Assembly: GCA_028868995.1 (NCBI GenBank)
Contig: JAGWTH010000042.1
Coordinates: forward strand, 1 to 33,266
Reading direction: 5' to 3'
DNA: 33,266 nucleotides
DNA from: Burkholderiales bacterium
Lineage (GTDB): Bacteria > Pseudomonadota > Gammaproteobacteria > Burkholderiales > Burkholderiaceae_C
This document shows positions 1 through 7,797 of this stretch, piece by piece (positions within the stretch are counted from its first letter, which is position 1; each line of letters starts with the position of its first letter). The notes below the pieces were generated by a model that did not search any database, was not told the DNA's origin, and saw only the letters and a list, made by a program, of their open reading frames with translations. Both the position numbers and the translations under genes were made by a program.

Positions 1-1
1 G

Positions 2-484
2 CTCGTCCGCAAGCTGTTTAACACAAGTTCGAACGCACTGCTCGAGATCCAGTGGTATCTGTTTGCTGCGATCTTCATGCTTGCCGCGGGCTACACCTTC
101 CTGCGCAACGAGCATGTGCGCATCGACGTCGTCACCAGCCACCTGTCGGCCAAAGGCCAGAACATCGTGGACATCGTCGGCATCCTGTTCTTCCTGATGC
201 CCATGGTCGGGCTGGTGCTGTGGCTGTCCTGGGCACCCTTCATGCTGTCCTTCAATTCCGGCGAGATGTCGGCCAACGCCGGCGGCCTGATCCGCTGGCC
301 GGTCAAGCTGCTGCTGCCGGCGGGCATGGCGCTGCTGTTTCTGCAGGCGATCTCGGAACTGATCAAGCGTGTGGCCTTCCTTGCCGGCCATATCCCCAAT
401 CCGCTGGACAGGCGCAAGGGACCTTCGGCCGAGGAAGAACTCGCCGCCTTGATCAAGGCGCAGAAGCAGGGGGGGGCGCAATGA
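2..484 (+). CDS. dctQ: TRAP transporter small permease (DctQ), 5' truncated by window edge
   Basis: The reading frame is open from base 2, so the true start lies outside the window; about 160 C-terminal residues are visible. DctQ proteins are the four-helix small membrane subunit of TRAP transporters, which import carboxylates using a Na+ or H+ gradient together with a periplasmic receptor. The fragment shows a hydrophobic helix with the aromatic-acidic stretch typical of the family (EIQWYLF), followed by RNEHVRIDV. In DctQ this polar segment joins the second helix to the rest. Two further hydrophobic segments and a charged C-terminal tail follow. The stop codon overlaps the next start (ATGA), which indicates translational coupling to the large permease. 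The call is firm; the substrate cannot be read from this subunit. Confidence 0.9.
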   Translation, partial: LVRKLFNTSSNALLEIQWYLFAAIFMLAAGYTFLRNEHVRIDVVTSHLSAKGQNIVDIVGILFFLMPMVGLVLWLSWAPFMLSFNSGEMSANAGGLIRWPVKLLLPAGMALLFLQAISELIKRVAFLAGHIPNPLDRRKGPSAEEELAALIKAQKQGGAQ

Positions 485-2262
485 CCCAGTTCCTGATCGC
501 CAACATGGCGCCGGTGATGTTCGCGGCGCTGGTGTTCTTCCTGCTGCTGGGTTTTCCGGTCGCGTTCGCCCTCGCCGCCAACGGCATCCTGTTCGGCCTC
601 GTCGGCATCGAACTCGGCCTGCTCAGCCCGGCGCTGTTCCAGGCCCTCCCAGAGCGCATCTTCGGCATCATGGCCAACGACACGCTGCTGGCCATCCCGT
701 TCTTCACCTTCATGGGGCTGATCCTCGAGCGCAGCGGCATGGCCGAGGACCTGCTCGACACCATCGGCCAGCTCTTCGGGCCGATCCGCGGCGGTCTCGC
801 CTACGCGGTGATCTTCGTCGGCGCATTGCTGGCCGCGACCACCGGCGTGGTGGCGGCTTCGGTGATTTCCATGGGTCTCATCTCGCTGCCGATCATGATG
901 CGCTACGGCTACGACCATCGCATCGCCTCCGGGGTCATTGCGGCATCGGGCACGCTGGCGCAGATCATCCCGCCCTCGCTGGTGCTGATCGTGCTGGCCG
1001 ACCAGCTCGGTCGCAGCGTGGGCGACATGTACAAGGGCGCCTTCGTGCCGGGCTTCATGCTGACCGGCATGTACACGCTGTACATCGTCGGCTGCGCCAT
1101 CTTCAAGCCCGACTGGGTTCCGGCGCTGCCCCTGGAGGCGCGCACGATCCGCGAGGACAACGGCAAGAGCGGCGTCCCCTCGCTGCTGGTGCTCACGGGC
1201 ATCTCGGCCGGCCTCGCCTTCTGGATGGGCGAGAACTATGCGCGCATCCTCGCCTGGATGGAGCACTCGCCGACGGTGAACCCGGTGGCCACCGACGAGA
1301 CCATCGTCGTTTCGATGTGCGCCGGCGTGATGCTGGCCTTCGTGATCGCGGTGATCAACAAGGTCACGGGCCTGAAGCTGCTGTCGAAGATGGCCGAGCG
1401 CGTCACCTTCGTGCTGATCCCGCCGCTGCTGCTGATCTTCCTGGTGCTGGGCACCATCTTCCTGGGCGTGGCCACGCCGACCGAGGGCGGCGCCATGGGC
1501 GCGCTCGGCGCGGTGATCATGGCCGCGGTCCGCGGCCGCCTGAGCTTCGCGCTGCTCAAGCAGGGCCTGAACACGACCACCAAGCTGGCCACCTTCGTGG
1601 TGTTCATCCTGATCGGCTCGACCTTCTTCAGCCTGGTGTTCCAGGGCGTGGATGGCCCCATCTGGGTGGAGCACCTGCTGACCAGCCTGCCGGGCGGCCA
1701 GACGGGCTTCCTGATCGCGGTGAACATCCTGGTGTTCTTCCTGGCCTTCTTCCTGGACTTCTTCGAGCTGTCCTTCATCGTCGTGCCGCTGATCGGCCCG
1801 GTGGCGGACAAGCTGGGCATCGACCTGATCTGGTTCGGCGTGCTGCTGGGCGTGAACATGCAGACCTCGTTCATGCATCCGCCCTTCGGCTTCGCGCTGT
1901 TCTACCTGCGCAGCGTGGCCCCGGTGAAGCAGTACATCGACAAGATCACGCGCAAGCCGGTGGCGCCGGTCACCACGATGCAGATCTACTGGGGCGCGGT
2001 GCCCTTCGTGCTGATCCAGGTCATCATGGTCGGCCTGATCATCGCGTTCCCGGGCATCGTGTCGCGCGACAAGGTCAAGAAGATCGACCTCGACAAGGTG
2101 AAGATCGAGATGCCGGTGGCGCCGGACTTCGGCCCGGGCACCGATCCCTTCGCGCCGCCCTCGGGCGACGCGAAGCCGGGGGCGGCGCCCGCGGCGCCGG
2201 CGAACAGCGACGCCGACGAACAGAAGAAGATCGACGAGCTGTTCGGAACGCAGAAGAAATGA
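481..2262 (+). CDS. dctM: TRAP transporter large permease (DctM), mannitol/chloroaromatic class
   Basis: This 593-residue polytopic membrane protein is the transport-catalysing subunit of a TRAP system. It starts at an ATG overlapping the dctQ stop. The N-terminal half has the family hallmarks: a first helix ending in LLLGFPVAFAL, a short segment TLLAIPFFTFMG, and the helix rich in small residues LLAATTGVVAASVISMG. A second repeat follows a long polar central region (about residues 215-270), ending in GVNMQTSFMHPPFGFALFYL. It is longer than ordinary DctM (about 425 residues), as expected for the FcbT3-like class that pairs with FcbT1-type receptors such as the three downstream. The last 45 or so residues are Ala/Pro-rich and then charged, forming an apparently disordered cytoplasmic tail. 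A hairpin terminator follows directly. Confidence 0.93.
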   Translation: MTQFLIANMAPVMFAALVFFLLLGFPVAFALAANGILFGLVGIELGLLSPALFQALPERIFGIMANDTLLAIPFFTFMGLILERSGMAEDLLDTIGQLFGPIRGGLAYAVIFVGALLAATTGVVAASVISMGLISLPIMMRYGYDHRIASGVIAASGTLAQIIPPSLVLIVLADQLGRSVGDMYKGAFVPGFMLTGMYTLYIVGCAIFKPDWVPALPLEARTIREDNGKSGVPSLLVLTGISAGLAFWMGENYARILAWMEHSPTVNPVATDETIVVSMCAGVMLAFVIAVINKVTGLKLLSKMAERVTFVLIPPLLLIFLVLGTIFLGVATPTEGGAMGALGAVIMAAVRGRLSFALLKQGLNTTTKLATFVVFILIGSTFFSLVFQGVDGPIWVEHLLTSLPGGQTGFLIAVNILVFFLAFFLDFFELSFIVVPLIGPVADKLGIDLIWFGVLLGVNMQTSFMHPPFGFALFYLRSVAPVKQYIDKITRKPVAPVTTMQIYWGAVPFVLIQVIMVGLIIAFPGIVSRDKVKKIDLDKVKIEMPVAPDFGPGTDPFAPPSGDAKPGAAPAAPANSDADEQKKIDELFGTQKK

Positions 2263-2267
2263 AAGCA

Positions 2268-2297
2268 GCGGGGGCCCTTCGGGGCCCTCGCCCTTTT
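2268..2297 (+). terminator. Intrinsic terminator after dctQM
   Basis: A ten-base-pair stem (left arm 2268-2277, right arm 2282-2291, one G-U pair) closes a TTCG tetraloop and is followed by CCTTTT. It sits six bases after the dctM stop and before the antiporter start, so it should separate the two transcription units at least partly. Confidence 0.7.
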
Positions 2298-2311
2298 GGG
2301 GAAGCCAGCTC

Positions 2312-3565
2312 ATGCACGCCATCGAGATCGCCGCCGCCCTCCTGTTCGCCGTGGCGCTGGTGCACACCTTCGCCGCGCGCCAGCTGGTGCGCCTGGGCCG
2401 CCGCTTCCCGCGCCACGAAGGCCTGTTCCACCTGCTCGGCGAAGTGGAGGTGGTGTTCGGTTTCTGGTCGGCGGTGCTGGTGCTGGCGTTCGCCTCGCTG
2501 GCGAACTGGCAGGAAGCGGTCTCCTACCTCGAGGGCCGCCAGTACACCGAACCGCTGTTCGTGTTCGTGATCATGGTGATCGCGGCGTCGCATCCGGTGC
2601 TCGCCACGCTGCGCACCGTGATCGGCGCCAGCGCTCGCGCCCTGCCCCTGCCGCGCGCCGTTGCCATGGCCTGGCTGTGCCTGGCCCTGGTGCCCCTGCT
2701 GGGCTCGCTGGTGACCGAGCCGGCGGCCATGACCATCGCGGCGCTGCTGCTGGGTCCCCTCGTGTTCCGTCCCGGCATGCGCGAGTGGGTCAAGTACTTC
2801 AGCCTCGGCGTGCTGTTCGTCAACGTTTCCATCGGCGGCACGCTCACCTCCTATGCGGCGCCGCCGGTGCTCATGGTGGCGGGCACGTGGAAATGGGATT
2901 CGCTGTTCATGGTCCAGACCTTCGGCTGGAAGGCGGCGCTGGCGGTCGTCGTGAACGCCAGCCTCGCCTGCGCGTTGCTGTGGCAACCGCTGCGCCAGGA
3001 GCCGCCGCCGGTCCAGGGCGACGGCGGGCCGCGCGTGCCGCTCACCGTGCGCCTGGTCCACCTGGCCTTCCTGGCCGCCGTGGTGCTGGCCGCGCACCAC
3101 CAGGTCGTGTTCTTCGGCCTGTTCCTGTTCTTCCTGGGCTTCACGACCGCCTATGCCGAGTACCAGCGCCCCCTGCTGATCAAGGAAGCCCTGCTGGTCG
3201 CCTTCTTCCTGGCGGGGCTGGTGGTGCTGGGCGGGCTGCAGCAATGGTGGCTGCAGCCGCTGGTTTCGGGCATGGACTCGCACGCGCTGTTCTTCGGCGC
3301 CCTGGGCCTGACGGCGATCACCGACAACGCCGCCCTGACCTACCTGGGTTCGCTGATCGAGGGCCTGTCCGAAGCCTCCAGGTACGCCCTGGTCGCCGGC
3401 GCCGTGGCCGGCGGCGGCCTCACGGTGATCGCCAACGCGCCGAACCCGGCCGGCGTGGCGCTGCTGCGCGGCGGCTTCGCGGACGGCTCGATCGGCGCGG
3501 GCGGTCTGCTGCTCGGGGCGCTGCTGCCCACGGCGGTGGCCGCGGCGGCGTTCCTGCTGCTCTGA
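2312..3565 (+). CDS. Putative Na+/H+ antiporter family membrane protein
   Basis: A 417-residue very hydrophobic protein with about eleven predicted membrane segments. Its sequence resembles the uncharacterised 'putative Na+/H+ antiporter' family (Pfam PF07399 from memory). Visible landmarks are the early GEVEVVFGFWSAVL segment, the polar-in-membrane motif LVTEPAAMTIAALLLGP near residues 130-150, and AITDNAALTYLGSL near residue 330. These acidic and Asn residues inside helices are what is expected of ion-coupled exchange. The start at the first ATG after the terminator leaves a weak ribosome binding site (GGGGAAG, about 9 bases upstream). It converges with the YbaL-type gene, 12 bases between stops. 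The ions transported are not known from sequence; the family call is fairly safe. Confidence 0.75.
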   Translation: MHAIEIAAALLFAVALVHTFAARQLVRLGRRFPRHEGLFHLLGEVEVVFGFWSAVLVLAFASLANWQEAVSYLEGRQYTEPLFVFVIMVIAASHPVLATLRTVIGASARALPLPRAVAMAWLCLALVPLLGSLVTEPAAMTIAALLLGPLVFRPGMREWVKYFSLGVLFVNVSIGGTLTSYAAPPVLMVAGTWKWDSLFMVQTFGWKAALAVVVNASLACALLWQPLRQEPPPVQGDGGPRVPLTVRLVHLAFLAAVVLAAHHQVVFFGLFLFFLGFTTAYAEYQRPLLIKEALLVAFFLAGLVVLGGLQQWWLQPLVSGMDSHALFFGALGLTAITDNAALTYLGSLIEGLSEASRYALVAGAVAGGGLTVIANAPNPAGVALLRGGFADGSIGAGGLLLGALLPTAVAAAAFLLL

Positions 3566-3577
3566 CCCGCCGCGGCC

Positions 3578-5260
3578 TCAGGTCCGGCAACGCTCCAGCA
3601 CGTAGCGGCTCATCGCGGCCGCCAGTTCGTGCTCGCCCACGAACACGCGCCCGGACAGCTCCTGCTCCAGCCGTTGTGCCTCCTCCTCGTCGTGCGAGCG
3701 CACCACGACCTCGATGCCGGGGTTCAGCTGGCGCGCGCCATCCGCCATCTGCCGCACGGCGATCGTTTCCGGGATCGCAATGACCAGCATGCGCGCACGC
3801 GCGATGTGCGCTTGCACCAGCACCTCGGGCCGGCTGGCGTCGCCGCTGACGGCGGGCAGGCCCTCGGCGCGCAGGCGCTCCACGAGATCGCGGTTCTCCT
3901 CGGCCACCACGAAGGGCACGGACGCAGCGCGCAGCGCCTCGCCCACCTTGCGGCCCACCCGGCCCCAGCCCACCAGCACCACCTGGTGCGACAGGTACTT
4001 CGCATCCGTGCCCGTGGGCAGCTCCGCCAGCGGGTCGTCGCGGCCCGCGAGCCGGCGCGCCAGCGGCGAGCGCGCCAGCAGCCATTGCTGCAGCGGGCCT
4101 ATGGTCTTGAACACCAGCGGGTTGAGCGCGATGGAGATCAGGGCACCCGCCACGATCAGGCTCGCGCCTTCGGGCGGCAGCAGGCCCAGCGCCCGCCCCA
4201 GGCTGCCCAGGATGAAGGAGAACTCGCCGATCTGCGCCAGGCTGGCCGACACGGTGAGCGCGGTGTGCAGCGGATAGCGCAGCAGCAGGACCAGGAGCGC
4301 CGCCGCGATCGACTTGCCCAGCACGATCACGCCCACCACCGCCAGCACGTGCAGCGGCCGCTCCACCAGGATGCGCGGGTCGAACAGCATGCCCACCGAG
4401 ACGAAGAACAGCACGGCGAAGGCGTCGCGCAGCGGCAGGGTCTCCTCCGCCGCGCGGTGGCTGAAGCGCGACTCGCGCAGCACCATGCCGGCGAAGAACG
4501 CGCCCAGGGCGAAGGACACGCCGAACACCATGGTCGCGCCGTAGGCGATGCCGACGGCAGCCGCCACCACGCACAGCGTGAACAGCTCGCGCGAGCCGAG
4601 CTTCTGCACCTGCCACAGCAGCCAGGGGAACAGGCGCCGGCCCACGACCAGCATCAGCGCCACGAACAGGCCCACCTGCAGCAGCGTGCGGCCCACGCTG
4701 CGCCAGACGGCGGCGGCATCGGCACTGCCGCCGGTGAGCACGCCGGCCAGCGGCGGCAGCAGCACGAGCACCAGCACCATGGCCAGGTCTTCCACCACCA
4801 GCCAGCCCACGGCCACGCGACCGTTGAAGCTGTCCAGGACGCCCAGGCCCTCCAGCGCGCGCAGCAGCACCACCGTGCTGGCCACCGACAGCGCGATGCC
4901 GAACACCAGCGCGCCGGCGAGGCTCCAGCCCCACAGCAGGGCCACGCCGGCGCCCATGGCCGAGGCGGCGACGATCTGCACGATCGCGCCCGGCACGGCG
5001 ATCCGCCGCACCGCCATCAGGTCGGCGAAGGAGAAGTGCAGCCCCACGCCGAACATCAGCAGCATCACGCCGATCTCGGCCAGCTGCGAGGCCAGGTGGG
5101 TGTCGGCGACGAAGCCCGGGGTGAAGGGACCGATCACGACCCCCGCGAGCAGGTAGCCCACCAGGGCAGGCAGGCGCAGCCGCGCTGCCGCGAATCCGAA
5201 GACCAGGGCCAGGCCGAGGGCGGCGGCGATGGTGGTGATCAGGGGCAGGTCGTGTTCCAT
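3578..5260 (-). CDS. ybaL: YbaL/Kef-type cation:proton antiporter with RCK domain
   Basis: A 560-residue monovalent cation:proton antiporter-2 family protein. Residues 1 to about 390 form the 12-13 helix exchanger domain, with the early motif GYLLAGVVIGPFTPG and the helix EIGVMLLMFGVGLHFS. Residues 420 to about 530 form a TrkA-N (RCK) Rossmann domain beginning VVLVGWGRVGRKVGEAL, which binds nucleotide and gates Kef/YbaL proteins. The length matches E. coli YbaL. No KefF/KefG-type flavoprotein lies nearby, so glutathione-adduct gating is not supported. The start is preceded by a TAGATT hexamer only six bases away and no clear Shine-Dalgarno. Likely role: K+ or Na+ efflux coupled to proton uptake in the inner membrane. 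Confidence 0.88.
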   Translation of the reverse strand: MEHDLPLITTIAAALGLALVFGFAAARLRLPALVGYLLAGVVIGPFTPGFVADTHLASQLAEIGVMLLMFGVGLHFSFADLMAVRRIAVPGAIVQIVAASAMGAGVALLWGWSLAGALVFGIALSVASTVVLLRALEGLGVLDSFNGRVAVGWLVVEDLAMVLVLVLLPPLAGVLTGGSADAAAVWRSVGRTLLQVGLFVALMLVVGRRLFPWLLWQVQKLGSRELFTLCVVAAAVGIAYGATMVFGVSFALGAFFAGMVLRESRFSHRAAEETLPLRDAFAVLFFVSVGMLFDPRILVERPLHVLAVVGVIVLGKSIAAALLVLLLRYPLHTALTVSASLAQIGEFSFILGSLGRALGLLPPEGASLIVAGALISIALNPLVFKTIGPLQQWLLARSPLARRLAGRDDPLAELPTGTDAKYLSHQVVLVGWGRVGRKVGEALRAASVPFVVAEENRDLVERLRAEGLPAVSGDASRPEVLVQAHIARARMLVIAIPETIAVRQMADGARQLNPGIEVVVRSHDEEEAQRLEQELSGRVFVGEHELAAAMSRYVLERCRT

Positions 5261-5266
5261 GCCCCC

Positions 5267-5272
5267 AATCTA
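5267..5272 (-). promoter_or_regulatory. Candidate -10 box for ybaL, leaderless arrangement
   Basis: On the minus strand TAGATT lies six bases before the ATG at 5260. If it is the -10 element, transcription would begin at or next to the start codon. No convincing -35 was seen. Confidence 0.35.
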
Positions 5273-5291
5273 CTACGGCGCCTCAAGGCCA

Positions 5292-5313
5292 AAGGCCGCC
5301 CTCGGGCGGCCTT
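5292..5313 (-). terminator. Hairpin terminator after first TRAP receptor gene
   Basis: Nine-base-pair perfect stem (5292-5300 with 5305-5313) and a four-base loop. On the minus strand it is followed by a short TTT run. It lies 24 bases past the stop of the 5337-6419 gene and just before ybaL on the same strand, so read-through into ybaL is possible. Confidence 0.55.
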
Positions 5314-5336
5314 GGCTCGCGTCGCGCCGAAGGCGC

Positions 5337-6419
5337 TCAGACCTTCACGTTGGTCATGAAGCTGTCGAAATAGAACTCCGAGAAGCGGGCCCACAGCAGC
5401 TGGTCGCGCTGGAAGGCGCGCATGTCCTGGTGGATCTTCTTGAACTCGGGCGACTTGGCCTCGTGCTCGGCGAACACCTCCATCGAGGCCTTGTAGCCGG
5501 CCTGCAGCACTTCCTTGGGGAAGGCCTTGAGCTGCGTCTTGTTGGCCACCAGGCGCTTCAGGGCGATCGGGTTGACCGCGTCGTACTTGGCGATCATGTC
5601 GCTCGCCGCCACCCGGGTGGCGGCGTCGACGATCGCCTTGTTCTCCGCGGACAGCGCGGCGTAGGCCTTGGTGTTGACGAAGAACTCCAGCTCGGCCCCG
5701 CCTTCCCACCAGCCCGGGTAGTAGTAGTAGGGAGCGACCTTGGCGAAGCCCAGCTTCTCGTCGTCGTAGGGGCCGACGAACTCGGTAGCGTCCAGGGTGC
5801 CCTTCTCCAGCGCCTGGTACACCTCGCCGACGGGCATGTTCTGCGAAACCACGCCCAGCTTGGCCATGGCCTCGCCCAGCAGGCCGCCGCCCATGCGCAT
5901 CTTCAGGCCCTTCAGGTCCGCGACGGTCTTGATCTCCTTGCGGAACCAGCCGCCCATCTGGGTGCCCGTGTTGCCCGCGCTGAAGCTCTTCATGTTGTAC
6001 TTCGCGTAGAAGGCGTCCATCAGCTTGCGGCCGTTGCCGTAGTCCATCCAGGCGTCCATCTGGCGCGCCGTCAGGCCGAAGGGCACGGCGCAGCCGAAGG
6101 CGAAGATCGCGTCCTTGCCGGTGAAGTAGTAGGGCGCGGTCTGCGCCATCTCGATGGTGCCGTTCTGCAGCGCATCCACCACGCCGAAGGCGGGCATCAG
6201 CTCGCCAGCCGCATGCACCGAGACCTCGAACTTGCCGCCCGACAGTTCCTTGACCGTCGCGGCGAACTTCTCGGCGCTGCCGAAGATGGTGTCCAGCGAC
6301 TTGGGGAAGGACGAGGCGAGGCGCCAGCGAACGGCGGCCTGGGCGTGCACCGCGGGGGCGATGCCGGTGGCGAGCACGCCGGCGATGCCGGCGCGCGTCA
6401 TGAGGGAACGACGGTCCAT
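5337..6419 (-). CDS. dctP: TRAP substrate-binding protein, paralog 1 (DctP, keto-acid/lactate-like class)
   Basis: A 360-residue periplasmic receptor of a TRAP transporter, FcbT1/TakP-like class. The signal peptide MDRRSLMTRAGIAGVLATG ending VHAQA has a twin arginine at residues 3-4, so Tat export is plausible. Class landmarks are QMGGWFRK at 154-161, the conserved ligand-carboxylate arginine in GLKMR (R175), an EF dipeptide at 213-214 within the GPYDD region, and YYYYPGWWEGG near 231-241. It is the most divergent of three adjacent paralogs: position 214 is Phe where the others have Trp, and one residue is inserted between R175 and that site. This suggests a different ligand. AGGAG lies ten bases before the ATG. 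The ligand is inferred only to be a small carboxylate. Its permease is probably dctQM at the left edge. Confidence 0.9.
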   Translation of the reverse strand: MDRRSLMTRAGIAGVLATGIAPAVHAQAAVRWRLASSFPKSLDTIFGSAEKFAATVKELSGGKFEVSVHAAGELMPAFGVVDALQNGTIEMAQTAPYYFTGKDAIFAFGCAVPFGLTARQMDAWMDYGNGRKLMDAFYAKYNMKSFSAGNTGTQMGGWFRKEIKTVADLKGLKMRMGGGLLGEAMAKLGVVSQNMPVGEVYQALEKGTLDATEFVGPYDDEKLGFAKVAPYYYYPGWWEGGAELEFFVNTKAYAALSAENKAIVDAATRVAASDMIAKYDAVNPIALKRLVANKTQLKAFPKEVLQAGYKASMEVFAEHEAKSPEFKKIHQDMRAFQRDQLLWARFSEFYFDSFMTNVKV

Positions 6420-6445
6420 GGGATGGCTGCTCCTGAGCTGCGGGG

Positions 6446-6472
6446 ATGATCGATACGTGAACGTACGATCAT
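6446..6472. promoter_or_regulatory. Inverted repeat upstream of TRAP receptor 1, possible operator
   Basis: The arm ATGATCG (6446-6452) pairs with CGATCAT (6466-6472), and inside it TACGT (6454-6458) pairs with ACGTA (6461-6465), with one unpaired A. This 12-pair symmetric element lies 27-53 bases before the start of the 5337-6419 gene. It looks like a regulator binding site or leader hairpin. No regulator gene is present in the window. Confidence 0.45.
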
Positions 6473-6490
6473 GCGCCCCGTCGCGGTGCG

Positions 6491-6509
6491 AAGCTGTCAG
6501 GAGGCTGGC
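6491..6509. repeat. Duplicated upstream element, copy 1
   Basis: This 19-base segment is identical in 18 positions to 7688-7706. Each copy sits 63-90 bases upstream of a TRAP receptor gene, next to a shared GGATGATCGA (6444-6453 and 7662-7671). The pair shows that the duplication making receptors 1 and 2 included upstream DNA, or that the element is kept for regulation. Confidence 0.7.
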
Positions 6510-6542
6510 ACCAGGGACGTGCGGAATCTCCGACCTGGTGCC
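6507..6542. repeat. Inverted repeat between TRAP receptor genes 1 and 2
   Basis: Nine-base perfect arms GGCACCAGG (6507-6515) and CCTGGTGCC (6534-6542) enclose 18 bases, directly after the stop of the 6546-7625 gene. There is no T run after it on the minus strand, so it may be a 3' stabilising hairpin or a factor-dependent terminator rather than an intrinsic terminator. Confidence 0.5.
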
Positions 6543-6545
6543 GCC

Positions 6546-7625
6546 TCAGAGTTTCTGCGACTGCATGAACCGGTCGAAAGTCGCCTCGGTGAAGCGGAAC
6601 CAGAGGTTCTGGTCGGACCGGAACTTCGCGTAGTCGGCGTAGACCTTCTTCCAGTTCGGGTTCCGGTCCGACAGCTCCCGGTAAAGCGCCATCGACTCCC
6701 GGAAGGCCACCGTCATCAGGTCGGACGGGAAGGGGCGCAGCTTCGCGCCCTGGGCCACCAGCTGCTTGAGGGCGCCCGGGTTGCGCGCGTCGTACCGCGC
6801 CTGCATGACCACGTGCGCCTCGGACGCCGCGGTCTCCACGATCGCCTTGTGCTCCGCCGACAGGGCGTGGAAGGCCTTCTGGTTGACGTACAGGTCCAGC
6901 TGCAGGCCGCCCTCCCACCAGCCGGGGTAGTAGTAGTAGGGCGCGACCTTGTGGAAGCCCAGCTTCAGGTCGTCGTAGGGGCCGATCCATTCGGCCGCGT
7001 CGATCGTGCCCTTCTCCAGCGACTGGTAGATCTCGCCGCCGGGGATGTTCTGCGGCACGCCGCCCAGGCGCTCGATCACCTTGCCGGCGAAGCCGCCGAC
7101 GCGGAACTTCAGGCCCTTCATGTCGGCGAGCGACTTCACTTCCTTGCGGAACCAGCCGCCCATCTGGGCGCCGGTGTTGCCGCAGGCGAAGTTGACGATG
7201 TTGTACTTCGCGTAGAACTCGCGCATCAGCTTCAGGCCGTTGCCCTCGAAGGTCCACGCGCTCATCTGGCGGCTGTTCAGGCCGAAGGGGATGGCGCCGC
7301 CGATGGCGAAGGTCTCGTCCTTGCCGAAGAAGTAGTAGGGCGCGGTGTGCGCGGCCTCCACCGTGCCCTGCTGCACGCCGTCGACCACGCCGAAGGGGGG
7401 CATCAGCTCGCCGCCCGCGTGGACCGAGACCTCGAAGCGGCCGCCGGACATGGCCTTCACCTTCTCGGCGAACACCTCCGCGGCGCCGAAGATGGTGTCC
7501 AGCGAGCGCGGGAAGCTCGAGGCGATGCGCCAGCGCACGGACGCCTGCGCATGCACGGCCGGGGCGACGCCGGCGGCGAGGACGCCGGCCAGGCCGGCTT
7601 GCTTGAGGGCGGAACGACGATCCAT
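6546..7625 (-). CDS. dctP: TRAP substrate-binding protein, paralog 2
   Basis: A 359-residue periplasmic TRAP receptor. The longer open frame runs upstream, but the ATG at 7625 is chosen because it follows a strong GGAGGAG site and begins the signal peptide MDRRSALKQAGLAGVLAAG...VHAQA, matching both paralogs. The twin arginine at 3-4 allows Tat export. It keeps QMGGWFRK at 154-161, R175 in GLKFR, EW at 212-213, the GPYDD segment and YYYYPGWWEGG. It is much closer to the third paralog than to the first. Relative to the others it has cysteine in the segment before the glycine-rich loop (FACGNTGAQ). It likely binds a small organic acid for a shared DctQM permease. Confidence 0.9.
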   Translation of the reverse strand: MDRRSALKQAGLAGVLAAGVAPAVHAQASVRWRIASSFPRSLDTIFGAAEVFAEKVKAMSGGRFEVSVHAGGELMPPFGVVDGVQQGTVEAAHTAPYYFFGKDETFAIGGAIPFGLNSRQMSAWTFEGNGLKLMREFYAKYNIVNFACGNTGAQMGGWFRKEVKSLADMKGLKFRVGGFAGKVIERLGGVPQNIPGGEIYQSLEKGTIDAAEWIGPYDDLKLGFHKVAPYYYYPGWWEGGLQLDLYVNQKAFHALSAEHKAIVETAASEAHVVMQARYDARNPGALKQLVAQGAKLRPFPSDLMTVAFRESMALYRELSDRNPNWKKVYADYAKFRSDQNLWFRFTEATFDRFMQSQKL

Positions 7626-7687
7626 GGATACTCTCCTCCGGTTCTGTGTCGGGAACACGGCGGATGATCGACGCGGCCCGGCGCGGC

Positions 7688-7706
7688 AAGCTGTCAGGCG
7701 GCTGGC
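7688..7706. repeat. Duplicated upstream element, copy 2
   Basis: Counterpart of 6491-6509, differing at one position. It lies 63-81 bases upstream of the 6546-7625 gene. On the minus strand it contains CTGACAGCTT, which could act as a -35-like site, but no -10 at normal spacing is evident. Confidence 0.7.
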
Positions 7707-7733
7707 GGGGCCCCCCGGCAGGACGCCCCGCAA

Positions 7734-7781
7734 AAGAAAGGGCTCCCGGAGGAGCCCTCGCCACGGCGGATGGATCCGCCG
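7734..7781 (-). terminator. Tandem hairpins and intrinsic terminator after TRAP receptor 3
   Basis: Two consecutive stems follow the stop at 7798. The first is GGCGGAT (7765-7771) pairing with ATCCGCC (7774-7780). The second is AGGGCTCC (7739-7746) pairing with GGAGCCCT (7751-7758) across a four-base loop, followed on the minus strand by TTTCTTTTG. The second is a good intrinsic terminator. Confidence 0.75.
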
Positions 7782-7797
7782 CTGGTGGTCAGCCTTC

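Noticed and set aside
91..2367. Long minus-strand open frame (758 codons) opposite dctQM
   Set aside because: It is antisense to clear permease genes, its product is His/Arg/Gln/Asp-rich low complexity, and no family motif appears. It is a high-GC shadow frame.
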